A stretch of 64,000 nucleotides of DNA from contig CM049403.1 in assembly GCA_026929865.2 (NCBI GenBank), positions 33,555,001 to 33,619,000 on the forward strand. The letters are read 5' to 3'. The notes beneath the pieces were generated by a model. That model ran no database searches and had not been told where the DNA came from. It saw only the letters and a program-made list of their open reading frames with translations. Positions 45,561-61,661 of this stretch are shown here, one piece after another. The number at the start of each line of letters is the position of its first letter. Position 1 is the stretch's first letter. The position numbers and the translations under genes were made by a program. This DNA is from Hyperoplus lanceolatus (lineage: Eukaryota; Chordata; Actinopteri; Uranoscopiformes; Ammodytidae).

Positions 45561-46063
45561 AAGGTGATGTGGTTGAGCTGGTTTTTGAGATAACCATAAT
45601 GAAACTTAAAATATGTGATGAATCAAGATATAAATAGCACAAGAACATTCCTGGGAAGGGCATATGATTTTCTCTTTGTAATTAATGTTTTATTTTAGGC
45701 GTACATTCATCATCAGTCAATTCAAACGTGATAAACTGCTGCATCATTATCCAAATCCACCTTTTGTTCTTTTTTGCCTTTTGTCCCTTTCATCTTGGTG
45801 TTATGCTTTGTTTACCACTTAATACACCTGAGTCATTCCCGATCCAGCCACACCCCACATGTTTCACCTGTGCACTGAATACATTCTTAAACAGTTGTTT
45901 GTGTTTAGTGCTCATCTATGTTTAATTAAAAGTTTAAAGTAAAAAAAAATAAGTGTATTTATTAATCTTCTCCTAGGGACAAAATCTCAGGTCAAGATCA
46001 ATTTTTATATCTTTTCATTTTCCTCATCAAACTGTCAGAGATGGCCCCTGTAAATCAAAATAT
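45561..46063. other. Third partial copy of the IFIT promoter-proximal block
   Basis: CTTCGCTTTAAATAAGGTGA and ATGAATCAAGATATAAATAG match the TATA region of copies 2, 4 and 5, but no exon 1 lies next to it; the segment starts just after the TATA-side junction. It is an orphan promoter piece upstream of copy 4. Confidence 0.55.
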
Positions 46064-46067
46064 GTGT

Positions 46068-46145
<78 letters not shown>
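46064..46145. repeat. (TAA)n microsatellite
   Basis: About 80 bp of TAA at the end of a retroposon-like sequence. Confidence 0.95.
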
Positions 46146-46620
46146 TTTGCCCTTCATACATAGAATGCAGCTCAGAGTGCTTTACATGCACAAAATAAAG
46201 AAAATATAAAACACAACACATTCATCACAGGCAATAAAACAAAGAGCAAAAGATAAAAATTAAATAAAAATAAGGTAAAAACATTAAAAAAATGCAATAA
46301 AAAGTTTTTATTGCATTTTTTTTTACCTTATTTTCAAAAACATAAAAACATGCATAAAATGCTAGAGTCAGACCTTACATAGTTGAAAATGTGCAATGGA
46401 TAAAACAAATATAAAAGATAAAAACCATAAAATACGACAAAATAAATATATGCTGTAATTAATTAAAAGCAGCAGCATAAAGATGTGTTTTGAGCTGCTT
46501 CTTAAAACTATCAACAGACGTTGCTGTTCTTATATGTAGGGGCAGTTTGTTGCAGGCCGTTGGTGCATGAAAACTAAGTGCTGCTTCACCATACCGTTTT
46601 CCCTTAATCTTAAATCCCTT
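46146..46620 (-). mobile_element. LINE-like 3' tail, minus strand
   Basis: CAGCTCAGAGTGCTTTACAT next to the TAA run, then AAGATGTGTTTTGAGCTGC and a palindrome around AAAAAATGCAATAAAAAG, are typical of fish LINE 3' untranslated tails. No coding part is readable. Confidence 0.5.
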
Positions 46621-46779
46621 AAGTTTATGCACTGTGAAATCCTGGATATCACGTTTTTTTTATAACCCTATAAAATTGAGATTCTGATCATTGGACCTAC
46701 ACCCTCAACAGTGTACATGTATAGTATCTAATCATCTTACCCAACTGTAATAATTCATACGATTATGGAACTTTTTTAT

Positions 46780-47580
46780 CAAGTTTATTTATTTATTTAT
46801 TTATTATTCTTTCGGACAATTCCACACAATACACAATTTTCTCTTGAAAATATTCATACATCATACTTTGTGTTGTCCGAAGGGAGACGGAAGAAGCCAA
46901 AGGCTTATCAGGTACCGCCCCATTTTCATCAAATTCGAATTCAGATACACAGTTACTGTTACAGAAAATAAAAATAAAACAAAAAACATTTTTTTTTATA
47001 TATAGCTATATATATATATATACATACATACATATATACACATATATATATATACACATATATACACATACATACACATACATTTTTTTTTTTTTTTTTT
47101 TTTTAAGAATCTGCAGTCCAATACACAATCAATTTTAATGTAATTGCTTCAGCTTTTAAGATCAGTTCAGCACAGTTCAGTTTCTCTGTGACAATGCCAA
47201 GTGTATAAAGTGTGAAGTGGCCTTGTATTTGGCCTGTTCCAATTCTTAACTGGTAGTCAAAACACTTCTGCAAAAGTATTCAAAAACAAGTCTGACAGCT
47301 GGCCTGTATTATTCTTTACAATATTGATATGTAAGTGACATTGACATTGTGCTCAGGTTATTAGTCTGTAATTTTCAATAATTTTTGAAACATAATTTGC
47401 TTTGAAATTGCGCAAACTGCAACTCCCTGTGACAACTTCATCAAGTCCATTCCACAGCTTAATACCCTTTATAGAAATCGAAAAGGATTTAAGTGTGGTC
47501 CGTATATTTTTCTCAGTGAATTTATCAGTTCTCATCATAGATAGTAAATAATATGGATGTAGCATCCGGGCTGACCTCAG
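46780..47580 (-). mobile_element. LINE 3' fragment with RT C-terminus
   Basis: The minus-strand frame 47565-47353 reads TLKSFSISIKGIKLWNGLDE then LRNFKANYVSKIIENY, the standard C-terminal end of CR1/L2-like ORF2. The left end is an A-rich and TATA/CATA-rich tail (46970-47105) plus TTTATTTATTTATT. It is 5' truncated and inserted in the copy 5 spacer. Confidence 0.75.
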
Positions 47581-48124
47581 TTATTCACACGGCATCCAAT
47601 AATCCTGGTTTGGGCACGTCGCCATATTGTGAGGGGGGAGGGAGATGGCTGACGTATACCTCCGAGGCAAAGTGAGGGACAACGGGCGGAGAGCTGTCAC
47701 TCAAGAGATCGCGCCAATACATTTTAACCTCCGATAAAATAAAAACTAGCGTGGTCCGAAAAAATTCACCCCCCTCAGTGTTGTCATGGAGATATGACCT
47801 AAACATACAGACTAACATGGTTTTGTGGCCCAGGCTGTAAATAGGTTTCTGAGGAATAACCCAACCTGGCTCATAACACTCATTATATTGTGTTTCCTCA
47901 GTTAACCTGGTCACATATTAACCCTCTGAAGAATCCTGACACATCAAATAAATCTACAGAAATTTCTATTCAAATCTCACGCTCCGTTGTCCCTTAGCTC
48001 GCCAAGACCCAGAGGCGAGAGTAACTTTGGGTTTGACATTGGGGGGGTTGAGACCACCACCTGGGGGCATTGCATTGGCCGGTTTGTTTATTGATTGATT
48101 ATTTTTGTTTATTTGGAGGGGTTC
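47581..48124. other. Gene-free DNA with possible TIR element
   Basis: A segment around 47590-47860 has no counterpart in the other spacers and may be another insert. From 47865 (AACCCAACCTGGCTCATAAC) the sequence matches 60400-60490. No coding region is supported. Confidence 0.4.
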
Positions 48125-50012
48125 ACGCCCAGAAATGTCCAATTTATGTATTCAGTGCTTCTTGGCGTGTGACAAAACCTCAACTCCAAACCCAAGTCTT
48201 TGGTTTTAACGTGTATTGATGGTAAATGCAACAACTAGGTGTGTGGACTGGCTCTGAACTTTCAACCCCAAATTGATCATGTACTGAAAAAAATAAATGT
48301 TGGTGTTCTGAATCGTTTCAGATGTTATTTTACATTTAATGCAAGAAAGAGACTTGCCTTACAACTTAAACTTTGAATAGTTGACTATGCTCCTGATTCT
48401 AGAAGTCAGTTTCACCCGTAAATTTCCAAATATAATGTTGTCATTATCTTTCAATAGTTGTAGTTTGATTGATGTCCATCAGTTCAACATGAACAGTCCT
48501 GCAAAACCGTGTTGAGTACATGTATTTCCTGCATAGTAACAACCAAAACAATCAATTTACAGAAGATTTCTTAGTGCCCATAATGTATCTTTATTAGAAT
48601 TGTGTACAACTGAGACAGAGCTAAACATAGTTTCTGTGCTAACAGTCAGTTACATGTGTTGATTATATTCAGGTTATACATCAAATTAACTATTATACAG
48701 TTATATTTTTCACAAGTATTTTGTTCTCTTCTTAACTTATACAGAGCTAAGGAAACAAAATCAACCCAACAGTAATATAGTAAATACGTTAATACAATAT
48801 TTACATGGATTTCATGAAAAAGTGATCTGAACTTTAATGAGAATGAATGAAAAGACTCCAAAGCACATTGTCTCGAGCAGTTAAGGGTTTAATGCCTTGC
48901 TCAGGGAAGTGAACTTGCCACTCTTCAGGTACCACACTCCAGAGTGACTATTCCCAAAACCCCACAGACTGATCGAACCTTTAATTTTGAACACTCCAAA
49001 GTTTACACTAAAACTCATTTCATATTGTAGTATCATAAACTCTAAAAATCAATGCAGCGTTTAGTAAAAAAAATCAACCCAACAGGAATATAGTAAATGC
49101 GTAAATACAATGTTTACATGGAAGCTGTGAAAATGAATAAACATATCCCAAGGCACATTCCCAAGCCAACATCCCCACAGACTAAGGAACCCTTTATTTT
49201 TCACTACCAAGTAATTTCATAGTGTAGTATCATAAACTTAAAAAAAATATGCAGCGCCATGTAAAAAAAATCAACCCAACAGGAATATAGTAAGTACGTA
49301 AATATAATGTTTACATGGATTTCATGAAAAAGTGATCTGAACTTGCTAGTTTCTTCCTTACAAAGACACTAAACTTATTTCATAGAGTATTATCTTCTCA
49401 TATCACTTAAAATACAGGTTTAAGAAAATAAAATCAACACAACAGAAAATGAATAAACACAGTGGTTCTATATGTAAGTTATTTAAAATAACAACTGATC
49501 AAACTCTAAACTTTTGCAGAGAAGATTAAACTTGATGGTTTCACACAACGTTCCCTCTAAAGCCAACTGTCAAGACGATTTGATGAAGTCTCAAATTTGT
49601 GTCTTTTTCAGTGTTTTAAATAGTAATCTGACTGCGGCTTATATGTACTATGCTTCCACTACTGTGCTTGTCAAATGGTCAAACAGCACCATAAACCCCC
49701 ACTAGAGGGCACTGTTGCATCGTTTATCTCCAAGGTCTCTCTGCATTATTTCAGCAATAGGTGACTGACTTTAGAATGATTCACTTGCAGGAATTAAATC
49801 TACTCCAAGTATCTGTATCAAATAGGGCCAAACTATAATATCTCAATCAGTGCCTCTGCAGTTTCTCACTTCCTTTTAACTATGTTTAATGAAGTGATCT
49901 TTACCATAAGTCTTTTCTGAAAGTGTTCCAAATGTCTATGTACATATTTTTTTAGGTGATGGCAACACCTACATTTCTTTTCTGGATTAAGAACCAGTGC
50001 TGTTAAAAAACA
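48125..50012. other. IFIT spacer module downstream of copy 5
   Basis: Gene-free and closely similar to 54540-56221. It includes GTGTGTGGACTGGCTCTGAA, TTGATTATATTCAGG, GGTTTAATGCCTTGCTCAGG and the 49668-49760 block with ACTAGAGGGCACTG. Confidence 0.7.
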
Positions 50013-51930
50013 CTACAGCTTTGGCAGGTTTTCCAGAAACTCCTCTATTTTTCCACACATTCGGTTCCTGCGTCTGTCCCTAACTTTCTCCAGTTCTCTG
50101 ATGCTCCGCTTACGAAAGGAGAATTGTAGCGGAATCTCTGCCGCCTTCATGTGATATTCTATTGACTTGTGGGGCTCCCGACGTTCAAAGAATGAATAAT
50201 TTGCATAGTGGTAGTAAAGCATCTGTTTTTCTGTGGGTTCCAGATCCATTTCCAGCAGATCCTGGAACATCTGCTCAGCTGTGCCCTGATCTCTCTTTGC
50301 GTAGATTTTTGCACGGTGTATTTTCGGGTTAAGTGAAGACTCAGGGTAAAGAGAGATCACCTCCTTATAGAGACTGATTGCCTTTTCTATCATGGATTGC
50401 TCTGGGCGACTCTCCCTGGTCTTCCATTTGTAGCAGATTGCAGCACATTTCTTCAAATAACGCTCACCTGGATGGTTTTCCAGAGCCTCCTTTACCAAAG
50501 CAACGGCTGCATCATAAGATACATAGTTTCTATAAACCGCTAGAACTACTCTTATACCACTGTAGCTGCTCACAGGATTTCTCAAAACCTTCCTGCCTAA
50601 CTCTCGTACTTCATCTTCATCAATTCTTTCTCCTCTCTTTGCACGTTGCTCAAGGTAGTGAGCAGCGAGGTACAGGTTGTCTGGATCCTGTTCATTAGCG
50701 ATTCTCATTTTCTTCAGGATTTCATCCTCCACCCCTTTCTTGATGTTTCTGAAATAATTCCTTAACAATAAGACATAGCTGGAGTTCCACTCCACCATCT
50801 CCGGCTGCATCCCGATGGCTTTCTCAAAGTAATCTTCAGCTTGCAGCTGCTTGTCTCTGCTGAACTTCATCAGGGTCCAGGCTTTCTCAGCGTAGGTCTC
50901 TGCATGGAGCTCGTGCTGGGGTGGAGATGGGTATTTCTGCATCAGGGCGTCGACCTTTGACAGGTAATCCTGACTCTTTCCTTGGTCTCCCAGGAGATGG
51001 TGCAGCCAGGCCAGGTTCCCATAGTTCACCACTAACCACGGACCTTCATCTGCTTCTCTGATGTTGCAGAAAGCCTCTGCAGCCTTGGTGAAGAAGCTCT
51101 GGGCGTCTTTGAAGCCCAGCTTGTACTGGATGTACCCCCTCAGGTTGTAAATGTGACCCAGCCAGCGGTTTCCCTCCTCTGTCCCGATGTCCACCAGCTT
51201 GTCCCTGACACGGAAGAGTTTGGACGGTCCTTCGTTCAGATCCCAGGTGAAGTGGCACTGCAGGGCCTCCAGTTTGGACTTCAGTGTTGGTTGACTCTGA
51301 ACAGCACTGAAGGAGAATGAAAACAACAACAACATCAGTAGGTTATCAGATTCATGTGGCAGCTACACAGTATTGAAGGGACAGCAAGTCAATAAAAAGG
51401 ACATGATGGAAAGAGAAAGTGGGGTTTTGTTAGAAAAAAAACAAAGACTGAAAAGAAAATTTTAAAAGTTCTTTGAAAAAAAAGACGCCTTACCTACCAC
51501 TGAGGAAACACGTGACAGGTTCTTATTGCTGATGTTTTTTTTTATAAATTATTAAAGGGTAACTGCACCCCCTGTTTGAGCTACTGCACGATTTTGAAAA
51601 ATGCTTTCAGACCATGAATTCTGAATTCCGTTTGAGAACCTTTGTTTTTAAACATTCCGACATCAGCCGGCCGACTTTCGGGAGGGAGGGGGCCGCGCGG
51701 TGTCTGTGAAGGAGGGGGCTAGCTGCTAGCTATCACTCAGGAAGATCTTAATGACATGACTTCATTGAAATATCGAGTGACACAAAGTCTAACGGCACTG
51801 TCGCTACACAGTGAGCTCATATGCCACACAGATGGGTCGTCTGAGGTGGAGGACTTTCTTATTCTAAATTGTTGGCGGGTGTTTCTATCGTAGTGTTAGG
51901 AGACCGAGTTGCGCAAGTGAACGAGCGGCA

Positions 51931-51983
<53 letters not shown>

Positions 51984-52670
51984 CGAGCGAGCGGTAGCGT
52001 GTGTCAATCAAGTGAAGTAATGAACAAGTCCGGGTCCGTGTGTGTGTGTGTTATACAGTGTGAGATAATGCAGACACACTGCCGATAGAAGTGAAGTGTG
52101 TTAACCCCCGAAATAACATCCTTGGAGGGACAGTATAACAGTAGTAGCTCATGGATCAGCCATGGACCTGTACAGAGCGTGACCGGCTTTGCGGCGACGT
52201 GATGACGTACTACTGTACCAAAAGTACAGTAGTACGTCATTTTTCGAACCCGATGGAAATTTTTTTTTTTCAAATCTTAGTAAAGTTCTAAAATGTTTTA
52301 CAATACAAAACATTTCTTAAATTGCCGATATTTAACATATTGCAATTTTTTTCAATGTTAGCACCAGCATATAAGTGTTCCTTAACAACATAGTGATTTA
52401 ATTCAGCTTCTATCTCAAAAAACAAGTAAAAGGGTGCCGTTACACTTTAAATCAAACATTATAGAGGGCAGTGTGTGACACGACTAATGACTAATGACAA
52501 AAAAAAATCTTTAAAAAGAAAGAAGAAAAAAGATAGCCTAAGTAATTGTTAGAAACAAATAAGAAAGCACAACTTTTAAATTGCCAGTGGCTCAGAGGGA
52601 AGGGATGAGTATTCTACTTATTTAATTCTAAAGATTTATCAAATTGAGAAACAGCAACTTACCTCATCAT
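50013..52670 (-). CDS. ifit: IFIT-like protein, copy 5 (two exons)
   Basis: Exon 1 coding is 52670-52663 (ATGATGAG, donor GTAAGT). Exon 2 is 51306-50013 (acceptor TTCTCCTTCAG), giving 433 aa. It starts MMSAVQSQPTLKSKLEALQ, then CHFTWDL, the common N-terminal TPR half, and ends IEEFLENLPKL. A two-residue deletion gives GFKDAQSFF where other copies have GFTEDAQSFF, inside the first TPR. The C-terminal half (LRNYFRNIKKGVEDEILKK, YKWKTRESRPEQSMIEKAI) is close to copy 6 and unlike copies 1-4. The intron carries a TTAA-flanked element. TATA-like and ISRE-like sites lie upstream at 52785 and 53211. The frame is intact. Confidence 0.9.
51937..51978. repeat. (GT)n microsatellite
   Basis: A GT run of about 42 bp inside the piggyBac-type element, followed by GCGAGCGAGCGAGCG. 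Confidence 0.9.
52203..52241. repeat. Perfect hairpin palindrome
   Basis: Arms ATGACGTACTACTGTAC and GTACAGTAGTACGTCAT are separated by about five bases (CAAAA). It lies in the right half of the 51556-52446 element and may be part of its sub-terminal structure. Confidence 0.85.
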
Positions 52671-52784
52671 CGAGCTGTTTTCTTGAGCCAGTAGTTTTCT
52701 GAATATGAGTCCTGTTGATTTCTGCTCTTGATGCTCTATTGGGATCACCGGCACAATATAAGTCCTGTCCCACTTCTGCTTCGC

Positions 52785-52792
52785 TTTAAATA
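52785..52792 (-). promoter_or_regulatory. TATA-like box, copy 5
   Basis: TATTTAAA on the minus strand, 115 bp upstream of the ATG. Confidence 0.5.
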
Positions 52793-53045
52793 AGGTGATG
52801 TGGTTGAGCAAGTTTTTGAGATAACCATAATGAAACTTAAAATATGTGATGAATCAAGATATAAATAGCACAAGAACATTTCTGGGAGGGGCATAGGATT
52901 CTCTCTTTGTTATAAATGTTTTTTTTTAGGCGTACATTCTTCATCACTAAATTAAATACATTAACAGAAAACTGTTCCTGGTGAGTGTTTAGCAATGTGA
53001 ACAGATTTGTGTGATAATCTGCCTTTAGTTCAGTCTTGCCTTTAC

Positions 53046-53055
53046 TTTCGTTTCC
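53046..53055 (-). promoter_or_regulatory. IRF-like site GGAAACGAAA, copy 5
   Basis: Matches the AANNGAAA IRF core and equals the copy 4 site. A perfect GAAACTGAAA follows 156 bp further upstream. Confidence 0.45.
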
Positions 53056-53210
53056 TACAAAAGGAAACCTACAGCCACAAACCTGTGGGCACATACCTAT
53101 CAAGCTCACAACATTCCTCATGTTGTTATGCTTTGCTTACCACTTGATAAACCAGTGGATAATTCCCGATCTAGCCACTCGCTTCTGCCCTGATAGAGTT
53201 CACAGGAACT

Positions 53211-53220
53211 GAAACTGAAA
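53211..53220. promoter_or_regulatory. ISRE-like element GAAACTGAAA, copy 5
   Basis: Two GAAA cores spaced by two bases, in the same block as 21027-21036 of copy 2. Confidence 0.5.
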
Positions 53221-53299
53221 AAGACATGTTTCACCTGTTCACCTGTGCACTGAATATATTCTTAAACAGTTGTATGTTTTTAGTGCTCATTCATGCTCA

Positions 53300-54540
53300 C
53301 TTAAAAGTTCAAAAAATATCTATATTTAAATCTACTCTGACGAAATCACATGTCAAGATCAATTTGAAATATTTTCATTTTCCCCGTCAAACTGTCAAGT
53401 AGGTTGATGCCTCCAAATCAAGAGACCTTTTCATCTGTTGTGTAATCCTGGATATCATGAATTTCCTTTAACTTGATAAAACTGATATTCTGGTCATTGG
53501 ACCTGCTCCACACAGACACCATTTTGATCAACTTACATAAAATCTGCCTTTAGTTCAGTCTTGTCTTGTCTTTTGTTTCCTACAAAGGGAAACCTACAGC
53601 CACATACCTGTGGGCACATACCTATCAAGCTCATAATACTCATCATGTTGTTTTGCTTTTATTACCATTAATAAACCCTGTGAGCCATTCAAGATCCAGC
53701 CTCACACTATTGCCCTGACAGAGTTGAAATTTAAACTGAAAAATATATTTTTCAAATGTTTACCTCTCTCCCTGAAGGTATTCTTATACAGAGCTATGTA
53801 TTCAGTCCTCATTCATGTTCACTCAAAGGTGGAAATTAAAACATATAACAAATGTAAATATTCACTTTCAATAGAGTAACCCCAAACCAATCTCATGTCA
53901 AGATACATTTTTTGAATGTAAACTGTAGTGTAACCACCAGAACAAAGATATACAGAACATTTCTTTGTGCACATAATGTATATTTAATAGTAGTATAGTA
54001 TTGTGTACAACTGAGACCGAGCTTGACATATTTTCTGTGCACCGTCAGTTACATCTGCTGATTATATTCAGGTTATACTGTATATCAAATTAACTATTAC
54101 ACAGTTTTATTTTTCTGTACTCCAAAGTTTAGAGCAAAACTAATTCCATAAATTATGTTTTTTTAAATTTTATATAATCTTATACAGAGCTAAGGAAAAA
54201 GATCAACACTACAGCAAAACAGTACATACGTAATGAAACAATAAAAACTGATCAAAATCTAAACTTTGGCAGAAGAGATTTAACTTCATCACTTGTTACA
54301 CACAATGTCGACGGTCAAGATGACTTCTTATTGGTTTAAAGAGCAAATTCATGTGATGCCACAATGTATTATGGAGAGACTTCGAGGCAATTTAAATTTG
54401 TTTCAATAGAATATGCATTAAATAAGCAGCCACGAGAGTAACTTTGGGTTTGACATTGGGGGGGTTGAGACCACCACCTGGGGCCATTCATTGCAGTGGC
54501 CGGTTTGTTTATTGATTGATTATTTTTGTTTATTTGGGGG
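53300..54540. other. Upstream block of copy 5 running into the copy 6 spacer
   Basis: Gene-free. The left part repeats the 44717-45250 block (TGACGAAATCACATGTCAAG, GATTCTGG-type phrases). From about 53640 it matches the second upstream block of copy 2 (GAGCCATTCAAGATCCAGCC) with a decayed ISRE-like GAAATTTAAACTGAAA. From 53930 it is spacer. The TTTAA at 54337 is the empty site for the element at 23774. Confidence 0.55.
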
Positions 54541-56221
54541 GTTTACGCCCAGAAAGGTCCAATTTATGTATTCTGTGCTTCTTGGTGTGTGACAAAAACT
54601 CAACTCCAACTTTAACTTGTATTGATGGTAAATGCAACAACTAGGTGTGTGGACTGGCTCTGAACTTTCAACCCCAAATTGATCATGTACTGAAAATGTA
54701 AATGTTGGTGTTCTGAATCGTTTCAGATGTTATTTTACATTTAATGCAAGAAAGAGACTTGCCTTACAACTTAAACTTTGAATAGTTGACTATGCTCCTG
54801 ATTCTAGAAGTCAGTTTCACCGGTAAATTTCCAAATTTAATGTTGTCATTATCTTTCAATAGTTGTAGTTTGATTGATGTCCATCAGTTCAACATGAACA
54901 GTCCTGCAAAACCATGTCAAGTACATGTATTTATTGCATAGTAACGACCAAAACAATCAATTTACAGAAGACCTTTTAGTGCCCATAATGTATCTTTATT
55001 AGTATTGTGTACAACTGAGACAGAGCTAAACTTACTTTCTGTGCAAACAGTCAGTTACATGTGTTGATTATATTCAGGTTATACATCAAATTAACTACTA
55101 GACAGTTTTATTTTTCACAAGTATTTTGTTCTCTTCTTAACTTATACAGAGCTAAGGAAACAAAATCAACCCAACAGTAATATAGTAAATACGTTAATAC
55201 AATATTTACATGGATTTCATGAAAAAGTGATCTGAACTTTAATGAGAATGAATGAAAAGACTCCAAAGCACATTGTCTCGAGCAGTTAAGGGTTTAATGC
55301 CTTGCTCAGGGAAGTGAACTTGCCACTCTTCAGGTACCACACTCCAGAGTGACTATTCCCAAAACCCACATAGACTGATCGAATCTTTAATTTTGAATAC
55401 TCCAAAGTTTACACTAAAACTTATTTCATAGTGTAGTATCATAAACTTAAAAAAAATATGCAGCGCCATGTAAAAAAAATCAACCCAACAGGAATATAGT
55501 AAGTACGTAAATATAATGTTTACATGGATTTCATGAAAAAGTGATCTGAACTTGCTAGTTTCTTCCTTACAAAGACACTAAACTAATTTCATAGAGTATT
55601 GTCTTCTCATATGACTTCAAATATACAGATATAAGGAAAGAAAATCAACTCAACATGAATATAATAAACACAGTGGTTATATGTATGTTATGAAAAAGAA
55701 CAACTGATCAAAATCTAAACTTTTGGCAGAGGAGATTAAACTTGATGGTTTCACACAACATTCCCTCTAAAGCCAACTGTCAAGACGACTTGATGAAGTC
55801 TCAAATGTGTGTCTTTTTCAGTGTTTTAAATAGTAATCTGACTGCGGCTTATATGTACTATGCTTCCACTACTGTGCTTGTCAAATGGTCAAACAGCACC
55901 ATAAACCCCCACTAGAGGGCACTGTTGCATCGTTTATCTCCAAGGTCTCTCTGCATTATTTCAGCAATAGGTGACTGACTTTAGAATGATTCACTTGCAG
56001 GAATAAAAGCTACTCCAAGTATCTGTATCAAATAGGGCCAAACTATACTATCTCAATCAGTGCCTCTGCAGTTTCTCACTTCCTTTTAACTATGTTTAAT
56101 GAAGTGATCTATACCTTAAGTCTTTTCTGAAAGTGTTCCAAATGTCTATGTACATATTTTTTTACGTGATGGCAACACCTACATTTCTGTCTGGATTAAG
56201 AACCAGTGCTGTTAAAAAACA
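54541..56221. other. IFIT spacer module downstream of copy 6
   Basis: Gene-free and nearly a duplicate of 48125-50012. The block with ACTAGAGGGCACTG lies at 55872-55965, about 250-350 bp beyond the copy 6 stop. Confidence 0.7.
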
Positions 56222-59651
<3,430 letters not shown>

Positions 59652-59742
59652 CTTCCTGCTGTTTCCTTCACTCAGTAGTTTTCTGTCTGATTCTTGCTCT
59701 TGCTTCTGGCCCAAGATCAGTGATGTGCAGCTCCTGCTTCAC

Positions 59743-59750
59743 TTTAAATA
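59743..59750 (-). promoter_or_regulatory. TATA-like box, copy 6
   Basis: TATTTAAA on the minus strand, 92 bp upstream of the ATG. The flanks (GCGACCAGGTGACG) differ from the copy 2/4/5 class. Confidence 0.5.
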
Positions 59751-59776
59751 GAGCGACCAGGTGACGTTTATGATGC

Positions 59777-59786
59777 AAACGAAACT
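59777..59786. promoter_or_regulatory. ISRE-like site AAACGAAACT, copy 6
   Basis: It fits the AANNGAAACT core of an interferon-stimulated response element and lies only about 27 bp upstream of the TATA-like box, closer than in any other copy. The orphan exon at 15984 has lost this match. Confidence 0.55.
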
Positions 59787-59959
59787 CATTCCACACATTG
59801 CAGTGGAAACAGCAGCAATAAGTGTCTTCTTATCTGAAAATTTACAGGTGGAGGGTTGTGTAATGGTGTCCTCATGCACCCTGTCTGTACCAGTCCCGCC
59901 CTTATTTACTCTGTTGTACTTCATTCACCTTCAGAGACACCAGGCAACATTTAACATGA

Positions 59960-60348
<389 letters not shown>

Positions 60349-61661
60349 AGGAACTGACTTAACTTTCGTTTCCCTCGAAAGTGACATGCAGCCACACATC
60401 TGAGAGACAACCCAACCTGGCTGATAACACTCATTATATTGCATTTCCTCAGTTCCTCAGTTCACCTGGTCACATATTAACCCTCTGAGGAAGCCTGACT
60501 CAGGGGAGAGGTTTCCCTCCAGGGCGGGATGTCTTTTTTGGGGGTAACACCCTTCACTTTTACTGGCAGTATGAGACGGAATGATGAGGCCACCGTGTCT
60601 TGAGAAGCTAGTTGTCTTTATTTTAACTTATTGACACTAACTTGAAATTACATTTGCTAACTCCTGTTTTCTCTCTCTCTCACTCACTCACTCACTCACT
60701 CACTCACTCACTCACTCACTCACTCACTCACTCACTCACTCACTCACTCACTCACTCACTCACTCACTCACTCACTCACTCACTCAAACAAACAAACAGC
60801 CGGTCTAATTCGCTGCCCAACTTGACTGGCACACTCTACAGCTCTCTCCTTGCTCTGCCACACACTCACTGACATCACTCACACAGCACACTGTCATTCT
60901 CGCCCTCACTGCTACTATCGTAACACATGTCAAATCATGTCGTTGATAAAACTGTCACAAAATGTTGCCTGTAAATCTTACTGTTGCAAAGAGATTTCCA
61001 CGTTAGATGTTGGTCTCTCTGATCTCTCTGTAAAGTAATACAAATATAAAAAGGCCTCAGGTTTCAGCAGTGTGTATGAAAAGTATCTAGTCACTCGGTT
61101 CCAACTCAAGGTTCAAGGTTTTTTATTTGTCACATCCACAGAGATAATAAAGTTAAACATTCAGTGGAATAAAGGGTGTGCTCAGTTAGTTTGCAAAAGA
61201 ACCCAAGATAAAATAGAGTAATACATTAAGTTGTAGCCTGCTGGGGTTCAAACTCTGAATGAGAGATTATCAATGGCCACTTCACCAACAGGACAGCTGA
61301 ACATGCAAAAATGTCCAATTTATGTATTCAGAGCTTCTTGGTGTGTGACAAAACCTCAACTCCAAACCCAAGTCTTTGGTTTTAACTTGTATTGATGGTA
61401 AATGCTAAAATCTAGGTGTGTGGACTGGCTCTGAACAGTCAACCCCAAATTGATCATGTTGGTGTTCTGAATCGTTTCAGATGTTATTTTACATTTAAAG
61501 CAAGAAAGAGACTTGCCTTACAACTTAAACTTTGAATAGTTGACTATGCTCCTGATTCTAGAAGTCAGTTTCACCCGTAAATTCCCAAATATAATGTTGT
61601 CATTATCTTTCAATAGTTGTAGTTTGATTGATGTCCATCAGTGCAACATGAACAGTAGGAG
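60349..61661. other. IFIT upstream and spacer DNA between copies 6 and 7
   Basis: Gene-free. 60360-60540 matches 47870-47950. A CTCA array lies at 60669-60786. From 61080 the spacer module of copy 7 matches 16660-17280 closely (CTCAAGGTTCAAG, GGGTGTGCTCAGTTAGT). Confidence 0.6.
60669..60786. repeat. (CTCA)n microsatellite
   Basis: About 29 copies of CTCA. The Ser-Leu-Thr-His frame is an artefact. Confidence 0.97.

Larger units (their letters stand above)
51556..52446. mobile_element. piggyBac-type element in the copy 5 intron
   Basis: TTAA borders (51552-51555 and 52447-52450) flank ends AGGGTAACTGCACCC and GGGTGCCGTTACACT, imperfect inverted repeats. The introns of copies 2 (20250) and 4 (35070) keep the empty site AGTTATTAAATCAAA. 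It contains a GT microsatellite and a strong hairpin, but no transposase. Confidence 0.85.
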
